Shown: in pieces, positions 9,490 through 17,377 of the stretch
How the letters are laid out: every line of letters begins with the position of its first letter
How positions within the stretch are numbered: the stretch's first letter is position 1
DNA from: Lysinibacillus timonensis
GTDB taxonomy: Bacteria; Bacillota; Bacilli; Bacillales_A; Planococcaceae
Reading direction: 5' to 3'
Length of the DNA stretch: 64,000 nt
Assembly: GCF_900291985.1 (NCBI RefSeq)
Contig: NZ_LT985980.1
Coordinates: 1,810,001-1,874,000, forward strand
Program-made: the position numbers and the translations under genes
The notes under the pieces: model-generated
What the model was told of the DNA's origin: nothing
The model's input: the letters and a program-made list of their open reading frames with translations, nothing else
The model's database searches: none

Positions 9490-11118
9490 CTAATTTGCTC
9501 GTACTTCTGTACCTTTAATTTCCATTTTGTCTTCCATCTTGATGGAGTTTTCTTTACAAGTCATCTCAATTTTCTCCTCTGCGTTAATCATAATTTGTTT
9601 CGCATTGATGACGACTTTCTCTGTTGCTTTTAAGTTAATATTTTTATCACTTATAATGGATATGCCATTGTCATCCATAAGTGTTATCATTAATCCTCCA
9701 CCAGATATGACAATACGATCGGGTGCTAGTAGAATTTGTTTCCCGTGCTTTGTTCGGAGTGTTTTGACATCTGGGTCCACCATCCGCCCTGGGTCTTGGC
9801 GACTATCCGTTGATGGTGCTGCACTTGATTGGCCACCGCCTAGGCTTGTTTGACTGCTTTCTGCTAACATCGCACCGGATTGTGGAGGCGCTTTTGCTAC
9901 TGAACTAATCGCAATCCCTTCATCCTCACGATTGCTTGGGAAGTAAATTCTTACATTATCGGATAACTCTGGCATCACATACCAACCTGTATTGTCCTCT
10001 GAGGCATAAATCGTTGAATACGGGAACCAGTAAGCAGTATTTTTATCTTGATTCACATCGAAATCGACGTGAATACGAATTTTATCGCCTGAAATATCAA
10101 TTACTTTTCCTTGAATAGAAGCACCAATAATCGCTTGGTTATAGGTTGTGCGGACTCTGAAGCCGTTCTCAGGAGTTAACGTATAAATATGCTTGAATAA
10201 GCCATCTTTAATCGTCGAGAAGATTTTATATACATACAGTTTTCTTGATTGGAAAGTCACTTCATTTCCTATTTTGAATGGTTGAATCGATTCAACCTCA
10301 TAGTACATGTAGTCACTATCGGTAATCCCTTGAAGATAATTTTCGCTAGAGACCAGGTAGTTGCCGATTGACTTTTTGATTCGATAATTGATGGCATCGA
10401 TTTCCTTTGCAACCTCAGCTTGATACGGTACACCGAAATAAAACTTTGGTGCTGGGTAAACCGTTTCTGGCACCAATCCTGTATGGAATCGCGATGCCAT
10501 TCGTTTCAGAAATTCCCAATCCGTCTCTAAATATTGCATCGTGAAGGTGCCAAGTCTTGCTCCATCCGTTACACAATCGTTGAAATCTGCGCCTTTTTGG
10601 TCGGCAATGCAGACATCGATTAATTCACTGTAGGTCATACTTGCATTTTGATAGGTTTGGTTTTTCTTCTTCACATCTAACAAATACGTATGGGAAACTG
10701 CTTTTACCTCTAAATAATAGGTATTCATGACCGATTTCACTTGTACATCTAACGCCAGCCCATTAAAAATAGGAATAGCTTGTCCATTACTGTCGATCTG
10801 CAATACTTCAATAGCCGTTTCCACGTCTGTCGTATATACATAAGTATCTTCGAGTTCACTTGGGATTAGGCCCGCTAAATGCAATGTCGCATGCTCATTC
10901 ATTTGTTGTGTGATTTCTATTTGATGGACACGAATATTATAGGGCATCACAATAATATCCTTATAAGTTAAAGCTGTTTCTTTCCCAGATTGATTGCCAT
11001 TTTCGCTTCTTTTGTATACCTTATTTACTGATTCTTTCTGATTTGCCCCAGCAGTTATTTTTGCACTGTTACTAGCCAACGAAAGATTCGCAAATTTATT
11101 TGTATTCATCCGGTCCAT
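9490..11118 (-). CDS. VgrG/gp27-gp5-like spike protein without toxin tip
   Basis: The 542-residue protein has the same architecture as the N-terminal third of the VgrG-RHS protein: a hub domain (about 45-335, with ASMTYSELIDVCI and QYLETDWEFLKRMASRF closely paralleling the fusion protein), an OB-fold (about 340-420) and a C-terminal beta-helix of alternating short repeats (about 470-542). It has no extra C-terminal domain, so it is probably the plain spike subunit, possibly co-assembling with the RHS fusion. Its start codon shares one base with the stop of the upstream DcrB-like gene (TGATG). An internal ATG three codons on is an alternative start. Local export or injection genes are absent. 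Confidence 0.85.
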   Translation of the reverse strand: MDRMNTNKFANLSLASNSAKITAGANQKESVNKVYKRSENGNQSGKETALTYKDIIVMPYNIRVHQIEITQQMNEHATLHLAGLIPSELEDTYVYTTDVETAIEVLQIDSNGQAIPIFNGLALDVQVKSVMNTYYLEVKAVSHTYLLDVKKKNQTYQNASMTYSELIDVCIADQKGADFNDCVTDGARLGTFTMQYLETDWEFLKRMASRFHTGLVPETVYPAPKFYFGVPYQAEVAKEIDAINYRIKKSIGNYLVSSENYLQGITDSDYMYYEVESIQPFKIGNEVTFQSRKLYVYKIFSTIKDGLFKHIYTLTPENGFRVRTTYNQAIIGASIQGKVIDISGDKIRIHVDFDVNQDKNTAYWFPYSTIYASEDNTGWYVMPELSDNVRIYFPSNREDEGIAISSVAKAPPQSGAMLAESSQTSLGGGQSSAAPSTDSRQDPGRMVDPDVKTLRTKHGKQILLAPDRIVISGGGLMITLMDDNGISIISDKNINLKATEKVVINAKQIMINAEEKIEMTCKENSIKMEDKMEIKGTEVRAN

Positions 11119-11759
11119 CAGACAACACCTTCTCCTTCTACTATTTTATTTTCGATCGAGATTGATTCCATCATGCCGTAAGCAAGTGGTTTCCAAATAG
11201 TCATCTCATTTTTCAAACAATTAACCGAGCCCATCGTCACATTCTCGCCCACCATAAAGAAATACATTAAGTTATAAATCTTGCCATCTAGTGCAGGTGT
11301 CATAAAATCAAAATAGCCAATTTGTTCGCCGTTCACTTCCTTCATGCCGTAATCTAACATTTCTGCACTTGGCTGCAATTTACGAAGCATGTACATCATG
11401 TTGTGAGTGAAATTTTCTAATTCTTCCTTTTTAATCACTTGTTCCATCATTTTCATCGTGACATTAATGGACGAACTTTCACTTGTATAGATATACTCAG
11501 GTCTACGGCTTGATGGGTATTTAATATCCATCAATTCAGGTGTCATCACTTCAAATGCTTTAGGGATGTACATCCTGATTTGATTGTTATAAAAACCAAT
11601 TTCTTTAAACTCTATCGTTTCATCTTCGATCATTATCTGTTCTTCTTTGATTGCTTTGACAATGTCAATATGTAACAATTGGTTTTCGATGTTCTCCATT
11701 CGTTTCTTCTGCCTAGCATGTTTTTGCATCTCGGAAATTTGTTCATCCATAAAATCCAT
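11118..11759 (-). CDS. DcrB/DUF1795-like protein heading the VgrG cluster
   Basis: The 213-residue product starts at MDFMDEQ, where AAAGGAGTG lies six bases upstream; an in-frame start 20 codons earlier lacks a good site. There is no signal peptide. After a basic helical N-terminus, the segment EIGFYNNQIRMYIPKAFEVM resembles the first strand and loop of DcrB/DUF1795 domains. These small alpha/beta folds occur in T6SS-like loci, often next to VgrG genes, as chaperone-like or immunity-like factors. One-base overlap with the spike gene implies translational coupling. The function is unknown; the family call rests on fold-level pattern. Confidence 0.5.
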   Translation of the reverse strand: MDFMDEQISEMQKHARQKKRMENIENQLLHIDIVKAIKEEQIMIEDETIEFKEIGFYNNQIRMYIPKAFEVMTPELMDIKYPSSRRPEYIYTSESSSINVTMKMMEQVIKKEELENFTHNMMYMLRKLQPSAEMLDYGMKEVNGEQIGYFDFMTPALDGKIYNLMYFFMVGENVTMGSVNCLKNEMTIWKPLAYGMMESISIENKIVEGEGVV

Positions 11760-11841
11760 TTTTGACACTCCTTTGTTCCGATTTATTTCTGTTCCTCGTG
11801 CTATCTCAAAAACAACCAAGTACTTTTTACTTCCCTACTAG

Positions 11842-12394
11842 TTAGACCATTTTGTTAACATTCGGCCATCTCAAACCCTCAAGGTTCATTTCGGGTGTGG
11901 AAATTTTTTCTTCTATAGTAATATATTAGGTTTCATGTAATGTTACTAAATATAGTATAGTAAGATTACTTTTCCTGTAAATGCGGTATATTACCCATGT
12001 CAAAAGGCTTGGAATATCAAACAAATCATAGCGGATTCTGCTTTTGTGATAACATCGTAACGGGGGTTAAAACATATCATAACGGGATGACTTTAGAGAA
12101 GGATGGAACAGATGAGATTAGATGCGGCGAAAGAGATGGACAGGCAACAGGGTTTGTTGCTACTTCAGAAATTACTAAGGATTTTCTGAAACGCTTTAGC
12201 TATATAACAAATCGCGATGAATTACTAAAGTCTTAGGATAAACAGATTATTGGTTTATTCTCGTATCGAATGTCCAAGTTCGTACCATGACAATTTGTCT
12301 CGCAAGCAAGAGACGAAAAAAACGAGACAAAGAAACTTCTGGGTGATAAAAGTTGCAGGTAGTCTAATAGGAGTCCAAACATTCTTTCTATTAC
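11842..12394. other. noncoding stretch between toxin island and thi operon
   Basis: I see no convincing gene here. An open frame on the plus strand (11997-12236) lacks a ribosome binding site and recognisable content. A 9-bp stem (12294-12302 with 12323-12331, TTTGTCTCG/CGAGACAAA) contains a competing inner GTCTC/GAGAC pairing (297-301 with 310-314). The promoter of the VgrG cluster is expected in 11842-11990, which is AT-rich, but no clear -35/-10 pair stands out. Confidence 0.5.
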
Positions 12395-12401
12395 AAACAA
12401 A

Positions 12402-12434
12402 AAGAACGAATTCCTATATTAAGGATTCGTTCTT
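12402..12434 (-). terminator. terminator of the thi operon
   Basis: A long stem (402-410 with 426-434, then TCCT/AGGA with one bulge) lies about 60 bases after the thiE stop. On the minus strand it is followed by TTTTTGTTTG. Confidence 0.7.
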
Positions 12435-12496
12435 CAGATGAGTAATGTTATAGATTGGCCAACAAATTAAATATACATGAATCAATAAATATCACT

Positions 12497-13114
12497 TTAT
12501 ATCTCGCTAACCGTCTTCCTTATATCCTCACTTAGACTGATTGCAGAAATAACTGCAACTCCGTCAGCCCCCGCTTCACGTACGAGGCTACTGTTTGATG
12601 GTGAAATGCCCCCAATAGCTACAATAGGTAAGTTCGGATATTCGGTTCTTGCCTTCTTTAAAAACGCAACCCCTGCTGGTGGTTTTGCATCTGTTTTTGA
12701 TGATGTTTTAAAAATAGGCCCAATCCCGACATAATCTGCACCACTTAAGACAGCCTGCTTTAGTTCCTCCATTGTATGCACCGAAACGCCGATGATTTTA
12801 TTTTCTGCACGTTTACGAAACATGTTAATATTTAAATCATCCTGGCCAACATGAATTCCATCAGCATCAAGCAGTAAGGCTAGCTCTACATCGTCATTTA
12901 TTAGAAATGGTACTTTGTAATCGTGACATAAATTTTGGCATTTACGTGCAAATTGTACATAGGCTTCCCCAGTAAGAGCATTTTCACCCTTTTCTCTTAA
13001 TTGAAACATCGTAATACCAGCTTGTAATGCTTCTTCTAACACCACTAATGGATCACGCTGACAATTCATCGTACCCATAATGAAATATTTATCGAGATTC
13101 AACGACATCCACAT
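12497..13114 (-). CDS. thiE: thiamine-phosphate synthase ThiE
   Basis: ThiE joins HMP-pyrophosphate and thiazole phosphate to give thiamine monophosphate. The TIM-barrel signatures are clear: FQLREKG near the N-terminus, FLINDDVELALLLDADGIHVGQDD in mid-protein, GVSVHTMEE, VGIGPIFKTSSK and IVAIGGISPSN. The start chosen (MWMSLNLDKY) has GAGGGG seven bases upstream; a longer frame from 13174 has no such site. It overlaps thiD by 26 bases, so the last two steps of the pathway are translated together. The length (205 residues) is normal. Confidence 0.95.
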   Translation of the reverse strand: MWMSLNLDKYFIMGTMNCQRDPLVVLEEALQAGITMFQLREKGENALTGEAYVQFARKCQNLCHDYKVPFLINDDVELALLLDADGIHVGQDDLNINMFRKRAENKIIGVSVHTMEELKQAVLSGADYVGIGPIFKTSSKTDAKPPAGVAFLKKARTEYPNLPIVAIGGISPSNSSLVREAGADGVAVISAISLSEDIRKTVSEI

Positions 13115-13910
13115 CACACTTCCCCTCAAACTGACGATAGGCAAAATGATTCGTTGGACCAAAGCCATGCCCAATATTTAACGGGTTGCTTATGGCCAAC
13201 TGAACAAACTTTTTCGCTTCCAAAATAGCTTGTTGCAAGGATTTTCCTTTCGCTATTTCTGCTGTTACTGCTGCTGAAAATGTACAGCCTGTTCCGTGCG
13301 TGTGTTTAGTTTCAAATCGGTTCGTTTCTAGGACAAAAGGAACCTCTCCTTTTATAAACACGACATCAATCGCCTTGTCACTAGCTAAATGGCCACCTTT
13401 CATAACGACACACTGTACACCAATGGAGAGAATATCTTGAGCAGCTAGAAATAGATCTTGTTCCGTTTTAATAGACCGACCACTTATGACCTCGGCTTCT
13501 GGTATATTCGGTGTACAAACAGTTGCAATTGGTAGTAGTTTAGTTTTAAGGGCTTGTATTGCATCTTGTTGAAGTAAGCTAGCACCGCCCTTGGCAATCA
13601 TCACAGGGTCCACAATTAGAGGTAAGTCGCTAGTTTTAAGTATAGTAGCGACACATTCAATAATCTCCGAGTTAAATAGCATGCCCGTTTTAATTGCCTT
13701 AACATTAAAATCTTCTAGAACCGCCTTCAATTGCGCTTCTACAAATTGTACAGTGGTTGGGAAAATATCATGTACACCTAACGTATTTTGGGCTGTTAAA
13801 GCAGTGATTACACTTGTACCAAATACACCGAGCTCTTGAAACGTTTTAATATCTGCCTGTATGCCTGCTCCGCCTCCACTGTCTGAACCCGCTATCGTTA
13901 GTGTAATCAT
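13089..13910 (-). CDS. thiD: HMP/HMP-P kinase ThiD
   Basis: The 273-residue ribokinase-fold enzyme phosphorylates hydroxymethylpyrimidine and its phosphate to the pyrophosphate used by ThiE. The N-terminus (TIAGSDSGGGAGIQADIKTF) and the anion-hole/catalytic loop (THGTGCTFSAAVTAE) are those of ThiD. The closely related PdxK-type enzyme is less likely given the operon. The start overlaps the thiM stop by four bases (ATGA). Confidence 0.95.
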   Translation of the reverse strand: MITLTIAGSDSGGGAGIQADIKTFQELGVFGTSVITALTAQNTLGVHDIFPTTVQFVEAQLKAVLEDFNVKAIKTGMLFNSEIIECVATILKTSDLPLIVDPVMIAKGGASLLQQDAIQALKTKLLPIATVCTPNIPEAEVISGRSIKTEQDLFLAAQDILSIGVQCVVMKGGHLASDKAIDVVFIKGEVPFVLETNRFETKHTHGTGCTFSAAVTAEIAKGKSLQQAILEAKKFVQLAISNPLNIGHGFGPTNHFAYRQFEGKCDVDVVESR

Positions 13911-14650
13911 TGATGACCCTCCGCTAAATATTCAAGTTGATTTAGAAAGTTCATATGGAATGTCCCAATCGTTGAATATGCATTTACACTCGCTTGCTTA
14001 TAATCACGAAGAAGATTCGCAAGATCATCGAATGCATTTTCACAGCTAGCGAGTTCTGCTGCACATAAGGCACTTAACAGACAGCCACTTCCTGTCACTT
14101 TCGTTACCTTTTCATGACCACCAACTATCCATTCTAATCTGTTACCATCTGTAATCACATCTTGCTCACCTGTTACAATTACATAACAATTATATTGGTT
14201 TGCAACACGCATTGCCGTTTCAGCTACATCTAGTTCACCAACACCACTATCAACACCTTTTGCCATCCAAGAAATACCTGCGATCGCCGCAAGTTCTCCG
14301 ACATTACAACGAATTAAATTCACTTTAAGTTGTTGTAATAACTCCATTGTTGTGTTTAATCGAAAACTCGTTGCCCCAGCACCAACGGGGTCTAAAACGA
14401 TAGGAATGTTCTTCGCATTTGCACTTTTTCCTGCTAGAATCATTGAGTTTATTGTCTGTTCATTTAATGTGCCGATATTTAATAACAGTGCATTCGATAT
14501 GGATGCCATCTCCGCCGCCTCTTCAACTGCATCGGCCATTACAGGTGAAGCGCCTATTGCAAGTAAGCCATTTGCTGTAAAATTCGCCACGACATAGTTC
14601 GTTATACAATGCACTAAAGGTTTTTGTTGATTAATTTTTTGTAGGCTCAT
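13907..14650 (-). CDS. thiM: hydroxyethylthiazole kinase ThiM
   Basis: The 247-residue ribokinase-like enzyme phosphorylates salvaged hydroxyethylthiazole. Its diagnostic segments are HCITNYVVANFTANGLLAIG with the SPVMADAVEE loop, VLDPVGAGATSFR, and VTGSGCLLSALCAA with the catalytic cysteine-containing anion hole. Length is close to the family norm. The start lies 20 bases inside tenA. ThiM together with TenA shows that this locus is for salvage rather than full de novo synthesis (no thiC, thiG or thiS here). Confidence 0.95.
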   Translation of the reverse strand: MSLQKINQQKPLVHCITNYVVANFTANGLLAIGASPVMADAVEEAAEMASISNALLLNIGTLNEQTINSMILAGKSANAKNIPIVLDPVGAGATSFRLNTTMELLQQLKVNLIRCNVGELAAIAGISWMAKGVDSGVGELDVAETAMRVANQYNCYVIVTGEQDVITDGNRLEWIVGGHEKVTKVTGSGCLLSALCAAELASCENAFDDLANLLRDYKQASVNAYSTIGTFHMNFLNQLEYLAEGHQ

Positions 14651-15320
14651 TTATATACACCCCTTGTGTCCAAGTTTGCATCGTCCATGACATTTCCCAA
14701 AACATCCACTCATAATAACAGCTCTTTTCAAAATGTGCCTTTAAAATCTTTTGCTTCATTGGCTGTTCCTTCGCAAAACGATTTAACATCGACTTTTGCG
14801 TTTCAATCGATTGAAGCATGTCATCAGATGCATATAATGCAATCCATTGTTCATACAGTGGTACATTCGGACGAGCAAATTTAAGCTTTTGACCAATCTC
14901 TTGATAGAGCCATGGGCAAGGCAATATGGCCGCAAATGCTTCTGCTACATCGCCATTGTGTACAGCATTGTACATATGACTCACATAATGATAAGCAGTG
15001 GGTGCCACCTCAAAATGTTCAATTTCTTCAGCCGTTACACCCAAATCTTGAAACGTTGTACGATGAAGCTCAAGCTCTGCTTCATGAATAAATCTCGCCG
15101 TGTTTAAAAAGTACTGAATGTCCTCGTCATTTGTTGCCTTTGCAGCTGCTAAAGCTAATACTTTTGTGTAATGCTTTAAATAATACGAATCTTGTAACAT
15201 ATAAAACTTGAACTTTTCGAGGGGTAAACTACCATCGGCAATACCTTGTACAAACGGATGTTTAAAACTAGCCTCCCAATAAAATTGTGTTTCCTGTCTT
15301 ACTTTTTCACAAAATTCCAT
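14631..15320 (-). CDS. tenA: aminopyrimidine aminohydrolase TenA (thiaminase II)
   Basis: The 229-residue all-helical protein hydrolyses formyl-aminopyrimidine degradation products of thiamine to HMP, feeding ThiD. Family landmarks are FVQGIADGSLPLEKFKFYM, QDSYYLKHYTKVLALAAAK, the catalytic-cysteine segment AILPCPWLYQEIG, and the C-terminal YEWMFWEMSW. GAAGGAGG upstream fixes the start. It is the first gene of the operon and lies directly behind two TPP riboswitches. Confidence 0.95.
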   Translation of the reverse strand: MEFCEKVRQETQFYWEASFKHPFVQGIADGSLPLEKFKFYMLQDSYYLKHYTKVLALAAAKATNDEDIQYFLNTARFIHEAELELHRTTFQDLGVTAEEIEHFEVAPTAYHYVSHMYNAVHNGDVAEAFAAILPCPWLYQEIGQKLKFARPNVPLYEQWIALYASDDMLQSIETQKSMLNRFAKEQPMKQKILKAHFEKSCYYEWMFWEMSWTMQTWTQGVYINEPTKN

Positions 15321-15353
15321 TTTTCGTCCTCCTTCATTGGTGGACGTAAGTGC

Positions 15354-15381
15354 AAAAAGGGCGTCTCTAATAGAGACGCCC
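15354..15381 (-). terminator. riboswitch-controlled terminator proximal to tenA
   Basis: An 11-bp GC-rich stem (GGGCGTCTCTA at 359-369 pairing with 371-381) is followed by TTTTT on the minus strand, between the second TPP aptamer and tenA. This is the expression platform: TPP binding should favour it. Confidence 0.85.
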
Positions 15382-15399
15382 CAAAAGTGTAGACTACAC

Positions 15400-15482
15400 C
15401 TATGATTGCTCCCTACGCCAGTGTTAACTGTCAGGTTCTAAGGGTCAGGTTTTAACCTTCTCAACACAATGTGTCCCCCCGC
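15400..15482 (-). promoter_or_regulatory. TPP riboswitch aptamer 2 (gene-proximal)
   Basis: Read on the minus strand it contains the conserved TPP-aptamer blocks: GGGGGGACA, the TTGAGAAGG loop (variant of CTGAGA), ACCTGACCCTTAGAACCTGA, and GGCGTAGGGAGCA. The intrinsic terminator just downstream completes a transcriptional OFF switch for tenA-thiM-thiD-thiE. Confidence 0.95.
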
Positions 15483-15505
15483 AATTAAAGTATTTGCAAA
15501 AGAAA

Positions 15506-15531
15506 TGCTCCACGTAAAATTTACGTGGAGC
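15506..15531 (-). terminator. riboswitch-controlled terminator between the two aptamers
   Basis: A strong 11-bp stem (GCTCCACGTAA at 507-517 pairing with 521-531) is followed on the minus strand by ATTTCTTTTGC. It serves the distal TPP aptamer, so each aptamer has its own terminator. Confidence 0.75.
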
Positions 15532-15559
15532 TACAGTAAGTACATATTAATAATCGTGT

Positions 15560-15640
15560 ACTTTGCTCCCTACGTCCGTATTAACGGTCAGGTTCTAAGG
15601 GTCAGGTTTTACCTTCTCAACACAAACGTGTCCCCCTGCA
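15560..15640 (-). promoter_or_regulatory. TPP riboswitch aptamer 1 (promoter-proximal)
   Basis: This is a second full set of TPP-aptamer blocks on the minus strand: CAGGGGGACAC, TTGAGAAGG, ACCTGACCCTTAGAACCTGA and GGACGTAGGGAGCAAAG. It resembles aptamer 2 strongly in the conserved core but differs in the P3/P5-distal segments and flanks, so it is a tandem arrangement and not a sequencing duplication. Confidence 0.95.
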
Positions 15641-15659
15641 AATCCATTTAATTACAATT

Positions 15660-15688
15660 ATTTTAACTTAAAGTACACGGGTAAACAA
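15660..15688 (-). promoter_or_regulatory. sigma-A promoter of the thi operon
   Basis: On the minus strand a -35 TTGTTT (683-688) is followed after exactly 17 bases by a -10 TAAAAT (660-665). Transcription would start about 12 bases before the first aptamer. Confidence 0.65.
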
Positions 15689-15795
15689 GATAATAATCAA
15701 GGTTTCAGCTACGAATTTAAAAATGAATCAAAAATCCTATGCTGATGCAATGAATTTATTTAGTAAGTAATCTAGCTTTATAGGGTCCTTTATTT

Positions 15796-16587
15796 TTATT
15801 TCCAAGGGATTAATTTATTTTCTAGCCAATGGAGGCCTCGGTTAAATAGTAAGCCTAATAGCGAAAGGATCATTACACCAAACATTAATTTCGTCGTTAT
15901 CATTAAGTTTCCATAGTGAAGGACCATTGCGCCTATTCCATACTGAGCAGCAATCATCTCTGCAGATACTAATAACAAAAGTGCAGTACCGGCTGATAAT
16001 TTTAATCCAGCAAAAATCGTTGGTAACGCTCCAGGTAAAATGACCTTTCGAATAACATTAAAATGACTAGAGCCAAACGTTACAGCCGCCTTAATTAGGG
16101 TCTGATCCACACTTTTTACACCAGAAAATGTATTAATTAATACTGGGAAGAATACCCCAAGTGCGATAATGGCCACTTTCGGCATTTCACCGATTCCAAG
16201 CCATAATATAATTAATGGTAATAGTGCAATTTTAGGAATTGGATAAATAGAATAGACAACCGGGGTAAAGACCGCATCAGCCCATCTCGAAAAGCCAAGA
16301 ATCAGCCCTATGATAATACCTATTGTTGCGCCTATTGCATACCCACCAACAATTCTAGATAAACTTGCTGTTATATGTTTCATTAATTCCCCACTAGCCA
16401 TTAACTCCCATCCATCAGACAGAATTGCTGTTGGTGCCGGGAGAAAAAGTGGGGGTACTAAATTCATTCTACAAATGGTCTCCCATAGTAATAACAATAC
16501 CGTAATTCCAAGAACTGAAGCATATGGTGGTATCTTTCTATCAAGGAACGCTACTTTATTTTTGATAACCTGTTTTGTTGCTGACAT
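15796..16587 (-). CDS. ABC transporter permease (SsuC/ThiX type)
   Basis: The 263-residue inner-membrane protein has about six membrane segments and the BPD_transp_1 coupling loop around GSSHFNVIRKVILPGALPTI, which contacts the ATPase. The N-terminus carries LGITVLLLLWETICR and the PPLFLPAPTAI motif typical of sulfonate/nitrate/taurine and THI5-type pyrimidine permeases. It follows the ATPase gene by four bases. The substrate is set by the binding protein two genes up. No transcription terminator was found in the 155 bases before the thi operon promoter. Confidence 0.85.
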   Translation of the reverse strand: MSATKQVIKNKVAFLDRKIPPYASVLGITVLLLLWETICRMNLVPPLFLPAPTAILSDGWELMASGELMKHITASLSRIVGGYAIGATIGIIIGLILGFSRWADAVFTPVVYSIYPIPKIALLPLIILWLGIGEMPKVAIIALGVFFPVLINTFSGVKSVDQTLIKAAVTFGSSHFNVIRKVILPGALPTIFAGLKLSAGTALLLLVSAEMIAAQYGIGAMVLHYGNLMITTKLMFGVMILSLLGLLFNRGLHWLENKLIPWK

Positions 16588-16591
16588 TACC

Positions 16592-17365
16592 CTACGCCTC
16601 CTTTAGCGCTTCTTGCGCATCGTGGCGTATTAAGCCCCAAATTTCGTCTGCATACTTCTCAAATTGGTCCCTATATTGTTCAGAATCGCGTCCCATTTTT
16701 GGTAAATCAATATTAATAATGCTTTTTATTTTACCCGGATGTCTAGATAAGACAATAACACGATCACCAAGATAGACAGCTTCTTGGATATTGTGAGTCA
16801 CATACAGTGTACTTAACCGTGTACGGTTCCAAATTGTTAGCAGCTCTTCTTGCATAATTGTACGCGTTTGGGCATCTAGGGCAGAAAATGGTTCATCCAT
16901 TAAGAGCAAGTCAGGCTCAATGGACAAAGCCCGGGCAATACCTGCTCGTTGCTTCATCCCACCTGATAACTGCTTTGGAAAGGCATTTTCAAAGCCAGTT
17001 AGTCCTACCATATCAATATAGTGTTTACCTTTCTCTTCCCGTTCTTTCTTAGGTACGCCTCTTTCTTCAAGCCCAAAAATAACATTTTGTAAAACGGTTC
17101 TCCATGGGAAAAGGGCGATTTCTTGAAATACGATGCCCAAATTCGGTTCTCTCCCATTTGTCCCTTCAAAATAAACTTGTCCATTTGTTGGCGACAATAG
17201 TCCTCCAACGATATTAAGGAGGGTCGATTTTCCGCAGCCACTAGGTCCAACGAGGACAACTATTTCTTCTTCATTAATTGTAAAGTTTATATCTTCAAGA
17301 GCTAGCACTTCCCGTTTGTTGTTATCTACAAACTTTTTATCAACATTCTCTACTACTATTCTCAA
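16592..17365 (-). CDS. ABC transporter ATP-binding protein (SsuB/ThiZ type)
   Basis: This 257-residue cytoplasmic ATPase has Walker A GPSGCGKST, Q-loop GIVFQE, signature LSGGMKQRAGIARAL, Walker B LLLMDEPFSALD and switch histidine THNIQEA. The start codon is TTG (codon at 17365-17363) with GGAAGTG upstream. It lies between the binding-protein gene (12 bases) and the permease gene (4 bases), forming a classical three-gene importer. Confidence 0.9.
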   Translation of the reverse strand: MRIVVENVDKKFVDNNKREVLALEDINFTINEEEIVVLVGPSGCGKSTLLNIVGGLLSPTNGQVYFEGTNGREPNLGIVFQEIALFPWRTVLQNVIFGLEERGVPKKEREEKGKHYIDMVGLTGFENAFPKQLSGGMKQRAGIARALSIEPDLLLMDEPFSALDAQTRTIMQEELLTIWNRTRLSTLYVTHNIQEAVYLGDRVIVLSRHPGKIKSIINIDLPKMGRDSEQYRDQFEKYADEIWGLIRHDAQEALKEA

Positions 17366-17377
17366 CTATGTCACTTC

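Noticed and set aside
11997..12236. 79-codon plus-strand open frame
   Set aside because: No ribosome binding site, no recognisable family, cysteine-rich composition unlike its neighbours; it could be chance or a relic.
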